Positions 1-12,500 of a stretch of DNA of 64,000 nucleotides are shown one piece after another; positions within the stretch are counted from its first letter, which is position 1; each line of letters begins with the position of its first letter. The notes beneath the pieces were generated by a model. The model worked only from the letters and a program-made list of their open reading frames with translations, searched no databases and was not told the DNA's origin. Source of the DNA: Scolanthus callimorphus (lineage: Eukaryota > Cnidaria > Anthozoa > Actiniaria > Edwardsiidae); assembly GCA_033964015.1 (NCBI GenBank), contig CM066913.1:28732790-28796789 (forward strand), written 5' to 3'. The translations under genes and the position numbers were made by a program.

Positions 1-208
1 ACAGCAGTGAAAAAGAAAGGATGAGAAAATTCCCTAAATTTCTGAAAAAAAGGGTGTTGTGCACAATAATAACAGAAACGATGGGCAACGCGGGAGAATT
101 TATTAAACCCTCACTCTCTAGCTTCCGACTGAAATAAGTCCCCCCATGAAAGGGCGGATAAATTATCAGCACATATTAATGCCGCCACTCCCTGTTAGTG
201 CGCCGTAC
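1..208. other. TBC1D30 intron 7 (partial)
   Basis: Intronic sequence at the window edge. I see no coding segment or repeat here. Confidence 0.6.
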
Positions 209-552
209 CTTCCAATCTTGGCCCAGATCGCCAGAGCCACTCTCAACAGTACCTCTGACCCCTCTAACAAGACCGAGTCCCACACTCGTAGCACTGTCTC
301 TTGGGGCAGGCAGGTGGCAAACAGAGTTAAAAACCATTGCATGGTGAACACATTGATCAGCGGTGGTTCGTAATGAGATGCGCCAGCGTGATGCGCAGCG
401 GCCTGGGCCTGTAGGCTGTCGAGATGACGCGAGAGCCTGGGTAACTTGAGTCTCATCAGGTCTCGCAGTACAGCCATGTCGACTGAGAGCGCGCGCAGGT
501 TGTTGGAGAAGTAGTTAGTGGGCAGCACGTGATCTACCACATTTATCATGAC
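209..552 (-). CDS. TBC1D30: TBC1D30 exon 7
   Basis: Encodes VMINVVDHVLP through NVFTMQWFLTLFATCLP to AIWAKIG, the C-terminal half of the TBC domain. Acceptor TATATCAG, donor AG|GTACGG at 208-207. Later exons lie outside the window. Confidence 0.95.
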
Positions 553-3500
553 CTGATATAAAATAATGTAAACATTGTCGGGTAAAATGGCAAACTAGAA
601 ATACAACAGTTGTCTCTTCTGGATATCACAAATACCGAATTCAATAATTGTTTTATTATAGATTGATCAAGTAAAAATAGATCAAGTAAAAATTTTTCTG
701 TCAAGCAATTTCTTTTACTACGATGGCCGAGGAGGGACTTCCGACTTCTAATTTCCGACATCTAATTTCTCACTTCTAATTTCCGACTTCTAATTTCCGA
801 CTTCTAATTTCCGACTTCTAATTTCTCACTTTTAATTTCCGACTTCTAATTTCCGACTTCTAATTTCTCACTTTTAATTTCTCACTTTTAATTTCCGACT
901 TCTAATTTCCGACATCTAATTTCTCACTTCTAATTTCTCACTTCTAATTTCCGACTTCTAATTTCTCACTTTTAATTTCTCACTTTTAATTTCCGACTTC
1001 TAATTTCCGACATCTAATTTCTCACTTCTAATTTCCGACTTCTAATTTCCGACTTCTAATTTCTCACTTTTAATTTCTTACTTTAATTTCCGACTTCTAA
1101 TTTCCGACATCTAATTTCTCACTTCTAATTTCTCACTTCTAATTTCCGACATCTAATTTCTCACTTCTAATTTCTCACTTCTAATTTCCGACTTCTAATT
1201 TCTCACTTCTAATTTCTCACTTCTAATTTCCGACATCTAATTTCTCACTTCTAATTTCTCACTTCTAATTTCCGACTTCTAATTTCTCACTTCTAATTTC
1301 CGACTTCTAATTTCTCACTTCTAATTTCCGACTTCTAATTTCCGACATCTAATTCAGGGGCGTAGCCAGGTCCTCAGAAAGGGGAGGTCACAACCATGTT
1401 TTCTGTATTTTTCGTCACTAAAGGGGGGGTCACAACCGATGTTTTCCTTAATGTTTACTGTATTTTTCAATCCCCAAAGGGGGGTCCTGGGCACCCCAGG
1501 AACCCCCACCCCTGGCTACGTCCCTGCATCCAGGCCCCCTCTGCCTCTGCCTTTCACGTGCAATTTGTAAGTGCCAATGCCACAATTTTATTAGATAAAT
1601 TCGCATAATAATTGGGCGTTAAAGGAAGAGAAGATATTTGAATTGCGTATTATTATCTTGTCGATGCCTATTGCTTCGAAAGCCATTGCCAAGATGATCG
1701 GATCGATCGACTCCTCGTGAAGGAAATAACTGGGTCGAGTCACCTTAACAAGGAAGGAGTTTTTAACGTGGGTAGGTGAACAACGGTAGACTTTCTCAAA
1801 GTCCGTTGTTCCGCTTTTTTTTAATTGTTTTTTTTTTTGTACAACGCCTCTCCGCGCGCCACGGGACCGTGCGCTTTTTTTCTCAGTCACTTAAGGAAAA
1901 ACATAGAGGACGACTTGGGGCAAGTCTAGGTGAACGGTAACAGAGTGACAATTATGATGCTTTTTGTTTGGCGTGAGACGTCGTTCGTCATATAAACTAG
2001 ATCTACGACAACCGAACTCTATAAACGGTATTTGCTTGACACATTTTAGCGGAAGTTCTTGTCAAATAGCCCAAAATGACCTGCATTTAGACGGACATCT
2101 CATGTCCTGTCTGCCTTTCCTTTTGAGAAGTCGCTTTGAACATAGGCTAACGAGCAAAGATACTTTTACAAAAATGGACTTTGTCCAAGTTATGCTACCA
2201 GTGATGTCATCTGTGAATCATCAAGTTAACAATTATACAACAATTCTCACTAAATCGCGCGCTCTGATAGGTCTAGTCTAATTAGACAACAATTCTCACT
2301 AAGCCGCGCGCTCTGATAGGTCCAGTCTAATTGGGCAACAGCTCTACTAAATGGCGCTTTCTGATAGGTCCAGTCTTGGTGCACGGAATAACGTCGCCGT
2401 GCACGTTGTGATTTCCTTTTGGAGAAAACGTGTTGTTGTTCTATAAAACAAGTATATTCCATTTTTCGCGTGTCTGTACTGTAATAGATGTACAGAGATA
2501 ACGTCATGGCATATTTGTCAAGTACAAAAGGAAAAGTATTTCTAGATACTGGGCTCGACCAGAGCGCGCGATTTAGTATGAGTGTTGCAGGTACAAACAT
2601 TCTAATGGGACACGTGCGAGCGACGTATTTACCTTGAGTGCGTCAATCAGAGTGTTTGATTTACTAGTAGTGTCGTAGTAGCGACGTATTTACCTTGAGT
2701 GCGTCAACCAGAGTGTTTGAATTTCTAGTAGTGTCGTAGTAGCGACGTATTTACCTTGAGTGCGTCAATCAGAGTGTTTGATTTACTAGTAGTGTCGTAG
2801 TAGCGACGTATTTACCTTGAGTGCGTCAATCAGAGTGTTTGATTTACTAGTAGTGTCGTAGTAGCGACGTATTTACCTTGAGTGCGTCAATCAGAGTGTT
2901 TGATTTACTAGTAGTGTCGTAGTAGTGACGTATTTACCTTGAGTGCGTCAATCAGAGTGTTTGATTTACTAGTAGTGTCGTAGTAGTGACGTATTTACCT
3001 TGAGTGCGTCAATCAGAGTGTTTGATTTACTAGTAGTGTCGTAGTAGTGACGTATTTACCTTGAGTGCGTCAATCAGAGTGTTTGATTTACTAGTAGTGT
3101 CGTAGTAGTGACGTATTTACCTTGAGTGCGTCAATCAGAGTGTTTGATTTACTAGTAGTGTCGTAGTAGCGACGTATTTACCTTGAGTGCGTCAATCAGA
3201 GTGTTTGATTTACTAGTAGTGTCGTAGTAGTGACGTATTTACCTTGAGTGCGTCAATCAGAGTGTTTGATTTACTAGTAGTGTCGTAGTAGTGACGTATT
3301 TACCTTGAGTGCGTCAATCAGAGTGCTTGATTTACTAGTAGTGTCGTAGTAGCGACGTATTTACCTTGAGTGCGTCAATCAGAGTGTTTGATTTACTAGT
3401 AGTGTCGTAGTAGTGACGTATTTACCTTGAGTGCGTCAATCAGAGTGTTTGATTTACTAGTAGTGTCGTAGTAGCGACGTATTTACCTTGAGTGCGTCAA

Positions 3501-6500
3501 TCAGAGTGTTTGATTTACTAGTAGTGTCGTAGTAGCGACGTATTTACCTTGAGTGCGTCAATCAGAGTGTTTGATTTACTAGTAGTGTCGTAGTAGCGAC
3601 GTATTTACCTTGAGTGCGTCAATCAGAGTGTTTGATTTACTAGTAGTGTCGTAGTAGCGACGTATTTACCTTGAGTGCGTCAATCAGAGTGTTTGATTTA
3701 CTAGTAGTGTCGTAGTAGTGACGTATTTACCTTGAGTGCGTCAATCAGAGTGTTTGATTTACTAGTAGTGTCGTAGTAGCGACGTATTTACCTTGAGTGC
3801 GTCAATCAGAGTGTTTGATTTACTAGTAGTGTCGTAGTAGCGACGTATTTACCTTGAGTGCGTCAATCAGAGTGTTTGATTTACTAGTAGTGTCGTAGTA
3901 GTGACGTATTTACCTTGAGTGCGTCAATCAGAGTGTTTGCTTTACTAGTAGTGTCGTAGTAGTGACGTATTTACCTTGAGTGCGTCAATCAGAGTGTTTG
4001 ATTTACTAGTAGTGTCGTAGTAGCGACGTATTTACCTTGAGTGCGTCAATCAGAGTGTTTGATTTACTAGTAGTGTCGTAGTAGTGACGTATTTACCTTG
4101 CGTGCGTCAATCAGAGTGTTTGATTTGCTAGTAGTGTCGTAGTAGCGACGTATTTACCTTGAGTGCGTCCTCCTCGTTTCGCTCCATCACCTGGAGTATA
4201 AGTGCCGCGATGACGTTAAACCCCTGGCAGTACCCAATAGACTTGTTCCACCTTGCGTACGCTAATAACACGCGCTTGAGCGCGGCCCGCTCCTCGGGGG
4301 TGTCCTGGCCGCAAAACCATGCACAGCCCGTGCGGTGAAGGTCCTAGTGAGAGAAAAACGGTTCTTAGTAAGGGACCGTTCATTTTTTATAAGGGAGGGG
4401 GGGCTGGTGGAAATGAGGGGGGGGTCACCCAAAAAAATACGGCCTCAAAGGGGGGGTCACCCAAAAAAATACGCCACTAAAGGGGGGGGTCACCCAAAAA
4501 AATACAAGCACATAACAGGGAGGAAACGAAAAGTTTGTATTTTTACAGCATGCAATGTTTGTTACACTCAATACTTAATAAAAATTTCGGCGCGCTTCGC
4601 GCGCATGCAGAATTTAAAATATAATATGCACTGATAGGCCTGCCGGGCAGTCTCTATGTTTGAAAGAACACACCTAAGGTTAGCGTGAGTTCAACGTTTA
4701 GTCATTTGGGCTAAACGTTAATTTCTTCATTTGCGGAGCGCATGAAAAATATTACCTAAGGCTCAGGAGCCCTTCACTAGGAGCATTCATATAACCTATA
4801 TAATGAGCGTATTTCCTGGGCTCCTGACAGGCTTTGGTTACTATACACAAAAAAACATGTACCCCTTTTCTGAGGCTTGATGAAATGCGGTTATCAAAAG
4901 TTGGGCGCGCTTCGCGCGCAAAGATTATGTGACCCCCTCTTTATGTAAAATGTCTTCTACTAGGTCAAATAGGGGACCTGAGGTGGGTGTCACGAAAACG
5001 CTTAATAGTTCTAAGGGGGGATCGGTTCCTTAGCTTTGACATAAGTAAGAAAAACGTTAAGAAGAATGAGACTGCATCACTTAGGCAAGAGTCTATCTTA
5101 CAGGGCAAGCATTATAAGGGGGGGGGGGCACCAGAAAAAATACATTGGATTTTGGGGGGCCACCTAAAAAAATACGGACATGAAAGGGGGGGCCACCCAA
5201 AAAAATACAGGGTTTCCGCTCATTTCCACCAGCCCCCCCTCCCTGATAAAAAATGAACGGTCCCTAACCGAACAAAGTCGGTCGACAAAAGAGGGTAACT
5301 GTGACGTGTTATGTGTAAACGTTACGGCACATCGGACTATGTAGTCTCCTCGCCGTGACATTTTTGTACCGTGGCCGTGCCGAAGCATTTTGATGGGTAA
5401 ATTAGTAATATGCGATTGGCTGAATGTTCTGAGCCGTTGTCGTGCCGTTTTCCGTGCCTTTACAGTCACACGAAATGAGCTCTAAGCAACAATGTTCTTG
5501 ACATAAGACCTGAGGCTTCCTTCTACACAGCAACTTTATCCAGTTTCACAGTCATGACAGAGTACAGCAAAACGTACTACCAGCGTGCTAAAGAGACAAC
5601 AACATGGGGCTAGACAGTGAAGCGAAACAATGCTTCTGTGACAAGTGAATTCTTAATGTATCAAAGGGCCAAAAACGTCCCCATTTGTAAATTAAGCAAC
5701 GGAACAAATGTTGCGTTCCAAACTGTGGTTAAATTAATATTAGTTTTACCACAAGTTTAGGGAGTTGCAATGGGATGCTACTTGTTTTAAGCAAGTTAAT
5801 GAACGGTAGCATCTGAAACTGGCAATGTTTTATTTTCGCCATGGTTGCGCTGTGGCTGCACAAGCGTTTTCTCGGATAATGTCCCGTCTCTCACAAGCAC
5901 TACCTGAACCAGAGGGACGTTAAAGAACCACTAGGACACGGGAGTGGCTATCCTCAGTGACTGTGCTTACGACCGCTTGGCAGCCATTAGCGCCGTGAGA
6001 TCCAGCGTAATTCAGCTTACTGGCTGCACGTTTGGGGGAGGGGGGGTGGCAATTTTTTTACGAATGAATTTTTTTTTTTCGGGGATCAGGTTGAGCAAGA
6101 ATTTATTTTCGGACTCGAAGGCCATGTACGAATTTTTTTTTGGGCAGACACGCACAAAAAAATGTCTTGTAATACGTTAACCATACATACCGAAACTTGT
6201 CAGAGTGAGAAGTATAGACAGTGGGAAAGGATAAACCCACGAGGGGTAGAGGGTAGACCTGCGCATCTAGCATGAGACTTGTTCCCGTGGCGTCCCGTTC
6301 CCACAGGCCGTCCAAATCCTATTGCTGCATGTATACACAAAATTTTCTTATACTATAATTATATTGGTTCAGAAATCCTGTTGCTGTATGTATAGGTACA
6401 ACACATTTTCTTATGCTATATTTGTATTGGTGAGTTGAATGAAGCTGTTAAATGGTTTCGCCATCCCCCGGCCCCTATTTCACCCCCGGCCCCTATTTTC

Positions 6501-9500
6501 ACCGAATTTTGATAACCGCACTTCATCAAGCCTCAGAGAAAAGGTTGACGAACATTCCGTTTTTTGTGTACAGTAAACAATCGATAAACAAAGCCTGTAG
6601 GTTTTATTATTCATGCTCCCAACTGCGCGCCGCAAATTACGAAATTATTATTATTCATTTCTGTGAAGCGGTCCAAATGACGAATTTCTATACTTGTAAC
6701 GTCGAACTCACGCTTACCTAAGTGGTCTTCTTTCGAACATAGTGACTGCTTGGCAGGCCTATCACTGCAGGGGCATTTTTTGGAGTTTTTTTCCTCGGCA
6801 AGATAAACTTGTTCTTGTAAACAGCGCGAGGGCAGTGTCTTCGTTGCATGAGTTCTGACCAACTATATATTTTATGTTATTTTTTCAATGCGCGCGAAGC
6901 GCGCCGAAATTTTTATCAAGTATTAAGTGAAGTGAAGAAGGGAAAATGCAAATGATAGAGAAGTTTCTGGTATAACTACTTCAGACATCTTTTTAACGAG
7001 AGCGCAAGCCATGTCTTTGTAGGATTTTTTTTTCTAGCTTGAATCTCTGCAAGATTTTTATTTTTGAAGCATCGGCCTTGCACGATTTTTTTTTTCGGAA
7101 TTGCCACCCCCCCTCCCCCAACTTCTAATGGTCCACCCCTTAAGAAAGGAGACCATTAAAACTAGCATCGTCTGCCACGAATCCTGAATCCTGTCGTAAG
7201 CTATCACTTGCGCGTGCCTATATATATAAAGGGTATATAGGGCGATTATTCCCGTAATATGTTTAGGGGAAGTCCCCTCGCGCCGACTTGACCCCGCACA
7301 GGACCCCGCTTACAGTGTTCTTTGACCGCTTGAAGAAAAGTCACTTTGCATTTATTCGATGCTACTTGTTCTGCTAAAATACCTTGCGATCAGATTTCTG
7401 TAATCTACCCCAGGTTTGATAATATGGCAAAATTTTGTGCGGAGCATACTGAATATTTTCGAAGAGAAAACAAATTGTAATAATCGCGGCGGGCTCGCTA
7501 AGATAACATTACCCCACCCATAATATAATCACAGAGCGCGCAGAAAATTTCCTTGACTTTTGCCTGAAACAGCTGTAGAAACCATCACTAATGGAAAGAG
7601 GGAATTGTTATCACATGCCGCCCCTAGCATTGATGACTCGGTTCATCACCATAATTCTATTGAATGATATGGAATGATGCAATAGAAACTTCATGCTTGG
7701 TTAGCCCTTATGATTGCCGTGATACGGGTGCAGACGGATGGGAGACGGATCAACTTCCTTGATTCTATTTAATTATTTGCAACACATCTGCAAATGTAGG
7801 AAATACGATCTATTATCAAAGATAACTCCGTGATTAATGAATCGAAAAACTAAGAGCGAACCCATAGAGGGTTCAATTGCAGTAATTTAAATCACCTTTA
7901 ATGTAAAAGGTCTGAGTGTTTGGCTTTTGTCTACAGAAAGTGATACCGCACATGTTTACTACTGACATAGTCAAATTACTGAATTGAACTGAACTTAAAA
8001 GAAAACAAATGTTTTGAGATTTTCTTGCTTTCCAATATTGTACGGTAGCACATGGAGCAAAGACGTTCTTTTCTGGGTAACATTACAACGATCTGCCTTA
8101 GCGATAGTCCACTAGTCCAGGAGTGGAAATGTGAAAGACAATCTAAGACCGGTGATTTTTGATCTTCAGACAAGATCAACTTGATTCTAGCTCGTTTCGT
8201 CAAAAAGTACCCGCCGCCAATAATCACGGTAAAATTAATAAGGACAAGTGAGTTTAGAAATTAATTTCAGACACTGAGCCTAAAAATAAACTTGGATGAC
8301 GCCGATTAAAGGTATCCTCGAGGGTCTAGTCGCTATATTTCCGGCTATTTTCTAGGGTAATTTATATATTGTAACATTTTAGATGAGTTTTTAATTTTAC
8401 CTCCTTCATGTATATTAAATTTGGTTCTTTTAGTTATCGATTTTAGATGAGTCTTTAATTTTACCCCTTTAATGTAAATTAAATTTGGTTCTTTTAGATA
8501 TACTGACTCTATGTGTAAAATGTTGAAGTAGAAATCGAGAGGCGCGCAAAGTACGCTGGATCCTTGAGAATGATGAGATATCCGACATAAGAGGGAGAAA
8601 ATAATACTCGCGTAAAAAAAAAACAAGGAGAAGGAGAGAAGGAACGAAATATGAGCGAGATTGGAGATTCCTGTGTCAAATATACTTTTCCTACAATACC
8701 ATTGGCTTTTCGTAATGGTAACTGAAACGAGTGCAATTTGCTCTGAAATAATACGGGTAATTTCAAAATTGAACGAACGCGCAGGGAGAGTTCAATTTAA
8801 AATCATAAAGTATAATTACAGACCAAAATTGCGCAGCACTGGGTTCAATTACCATTTTATTATATCCATATATAATCATTTCATCTATAGGGGGAATTTT
8901 ATTCGCAACGTTGAAAAACAAGCAAATTTGAGTAATGAAAAAATAGAACACTGCGCGGCCTGTGGTTTGTGCGGGAAGGTGATTTACCCCAATCGGGGGG
9001 GATGGGGGGGGGGGGTCAAAGTACTGTAAACCAATCAGATTGCAAGTGATTTCATTTCGTTTTCACAGTTTGTCAGATTTTACTCGCAGCAAAATGAACT
9101 GCAAAACCGTGCGATTTACAAAAACATTAGGTCGCAAAGTTGAAATTGTGACAACAAAATTGGTCATAAATTTAGAAAAAATCCCTCACACGGTTTTTAG
9201 GTGCTATAAGTCAGGAGCTTCATGAAGGTGAAAATTTGACCTAAAACTTAAGTACTAGAAAAGCATGTAAAGTTACTAAATTACAGAAAATGAGTGGCGG
9301 CAATACAAAAGAATGGGCTATTGAAGCCTAGAAAAACAGTTAACACATTAAAACTGTTAAAAGGAATTTCGTTCAGTACTTTGTGCTGCCAATTACAAGA
9401 AATTATTTGTTTCACTGGGTACAAGTGACATGCTGGTCGGTTGACAGTTTATACCTGAAAAAAGAAACACTGCTGTGATTGTTTCTAATCATCTGTCAGC

Positions 9501-12500
9501 TGACCATCATGCACTAGAAGGACATGGTAGTAAGCAGTCTCTTGATTGTACAAAGTGTTTGGAAAGCAATAACTTTCAATTTTTTACCTTGACTATTTGT
9601 GCACCAAGTTGATCATCATCAGGGTTGCTTCTCTCATTAAAACAAAATTTCACTGTCTTTTGCCAATCCAGATCTTGAACTTTGTTCTCAGCAAGACAGA
9701 GCCATAGCTGGTGACAAATAAAACACATTAGAAAATAACACCTATGTTGTATTGTGAATATGCGCATTCTGATTGGTTAAAAAGCGTGTTTGTAAGAGAC
9801 CTGAGAAACATGATTGTCACGCAACGCGGTCGCCCGTGTGTATGTTATTTTCTAAAAGCAATAAAAATACTTTCTGCGTGCTCTCTGGTTTCTTAAAAAC
9901 ACTCGGGGAATGTTGGTCGAACTGATAAAACTTGAAAGACACTCCCCTTCGGCTTGTGTCTTTCAAGTTTTGATCAGTTCTCCCAACATCCCCTTCGTGT
10001 TTGTAAGAAAGCAGAGAGCACGCGAAAAGTACTTTTATTGCTTAATTATAAATGATTTTTAAGCAAAGTTAAGACTTTTTATTAGCTTTGCCTCTGCTGG
10101 CAGGAACATATGCAGTAGAGCCCATAATGCCTGATATAATAATATAGGAAATGTATATAGCGCCATATACACTGATTCCTCTATGGGCTTTACAATTCTA
10201 AGTAAAAATATAATATTGATAAATAAATAAATATACAAATTGAATATTATTAATAAGTTTGTCTAAAAAGATATATCTTAAATTACTTTTAAATTTACTT
10301 AGCATAGTGCACTACAGCAATTCCAGTGGGAGTGCATTCCATTGCTTCAGAGCAGCAATTGGAAAGGCTCTATCACCATATGTAGGTCTTTTGCAAAGAC
10401 CTTGGAACAGACAAAAGAAACTTACTAGAGGATCAAAAATGGGGCTAGAGCAATAAGTACATCAAAATGGCTCCTTGTGGCCTTAGAACATTAGAAATGG
10501 CCATGTGGTATGCCACTATGTGCTCCTTGTGGCCTTAGAACGGGCCATGTGGTTTTTTACATGTAGCATCAACCTTTTTTTAGTCTATTAGTAATTCTAT
10601 TGCACAACCTTCAGATTATGTGCTATAGTATGAATTTGTATATATAATACGACTCCATGCTGTCCGATTAAGAAAAAATTGGATGACAAAATTCAGAGGA
10701 ACTCCATAATTGGACGAGGCCGCAGGCCTGCCTCGTCCCTAGGCGTCTCTATTTGGTAGAAACAGAGAGAAAAGCCTCTTGCGAGTGTTGTGGTAGCGAG
10801 CGCCCAATGCATCTTGGGAACGGTTCGTTTTCGCAATGCATCACGGAAAGGCTCAAACAGAGAAAGAGACGATTTTCGATTTTCGATTTTCCGATTTTTG
10901 ACAAACAAACTGCAGAAACATTGTTAAAATAGCCTAAAACTAGCCTCTCTGCATTTTCCCCAAAAAATCGCCGCGAGATCGCTGTAAAACAGTGTCTTCC
11001 TTTTTTCAAGCGCATGGCATTATGGGTAAAACTTTAAAAATTGACAGCACTTCCTCCCTGGCCCCGGTTTTAGATATTTTTTTTGTAAGTGCCTAGTCAC
11101 TCGCACCTGTCAACTGAATATTGCGCCGAATGCATTCTTTTGGATTCAAAACTAACCCAAATTGTTTTGACAGTGCTGAAATCCTGCTACAGAACAAATT
11201 ACAGAGAAGCTTCATAATACTAGACGAGTCATCACACGGCCTGCCAAATTCTTTGTGACTCGATTTTGCTTGTAAAATTTGCTCCTCACTTGTGACTTCT
11301 TCAACAAGTTTGTCTCTACCGACTTTGTTTGCTTCATGATGCAAGCAAAGTGGCTCCTGTAGTAGAAAATGACTTGAAAAAAGCACTTATAGAGTGGTTT
11401 TCACATGACTGTCGTGAAACCAATCGCAAAGTAATTACACTAATTCTGAACAAAACGTATAGGAGTAATTACAAAGTAATTGCGAATTACTTGTCATGTG
11501 AAATCCGCTCTAAAGCGAATTCATGGCTCGCTCTCTGTTCGACAAGCGAAACCAAGAATCCAACGGCCTTCACTGAAAAGGGTGAGCCCTTAGTCTTTAC
11601 AAACAGCGGTTTTTTTTGGGGGGGGGGGGGGGGGAGCAGGAAGTCTTTAACTTTTTCAAGTAGAAGAACCTTGCAAAATAAGCGAAATTACAGAGATAAA
11701 TTCGGGCTACAAAGGGTTAACAATGCGCCAGGTAGGATGAAAAGCTCTTTTCAATTCAAACAATAGACAAATCTTTGCAGCTTTATAGGCAAAACCCTTG
11801 GCTTTGTGCCACTTCTAGGGTTAGGTTTAGCCTTCGGATTAGATTTAAGTTCGGGTTAGATTGAGTTTAGGGTTAAGGGTTTAAGGCTAAGGTCGTTTTA
11901 CATCGTCCTCACCGCGATTTTTAGGAACTTAGACTCTTTGAACATGATTTGCGCAGAATTTTTAAAAAACGATAAACAGTCTGAATAGTCTCTTAGGTCG
12001 TTGTTGATAAAGCCACTGGTTAGAGGCCGTTTTAAACAGCGTTCTCGCAGCGATTTTTTTGTGGAAAATGCAGAGAGGCTAGTTTTAGGCTATTTTAACA
12101 ATGTTTCCGCAGTTTGTTTGTGAAAAATCGGAAAATCGAAAAACAGTCCAAAAGATCACTTAGGTGGTTCTTACACCGACCCGTTCATATGGCTTAGAAC
12201 CTGAGTTCTAAGGAAAAATGAACATTTTGCATTCCCTTTTGCAGGCATCATATGATGGCTTAAGGGCAATATTGCTTGTAGATGCCTGATGTCCTTTGAT
12301 TTTGAAGCTGATCCTTTGAAGTTTGATGTCCTTGCCAATCATTCCACTCTTTATAGTTTCTTATCCATACTAGAGTGCAAACAGTACATTCATGAAACAT
12401 TTGTAGTACAGTATATGAACAGTAATTTGTTTGTCAAGTCATTGTTTCAGGTCTTCAAGCAATTTCTTCACTAAATTGCAAAACAATTTTAATGTCAATC

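Larger units (their letters stand above)
10875..12148. repeat. Pair of about 105-bp inverted repeats, 1.06 kb apart
   Basis: 10875-10985 and 12046-12148 are inverted copies at roughly 93% identity, both containing GCCTCTCTGCATTTTCC or its complement. They may be ends of a decayed TIR element. The intervening sequence holds a small MITE (11392-11510), a G run (11611-11634) and a degenerate TTAGGG-like stretch (11810-11890). Confidence 0.7.

Noticed and set aside
1591..1890. 99-codon minus frame with basic start
   Set aside because: No family match, no splice context, and it lies inside TBC1D30 intron 6.
2622..4170. CRISPR-like array appearance
   Set aside because: There are no unique spacers; the whole 61-bp unit repeats, and the setting is a eukaryotic intron.
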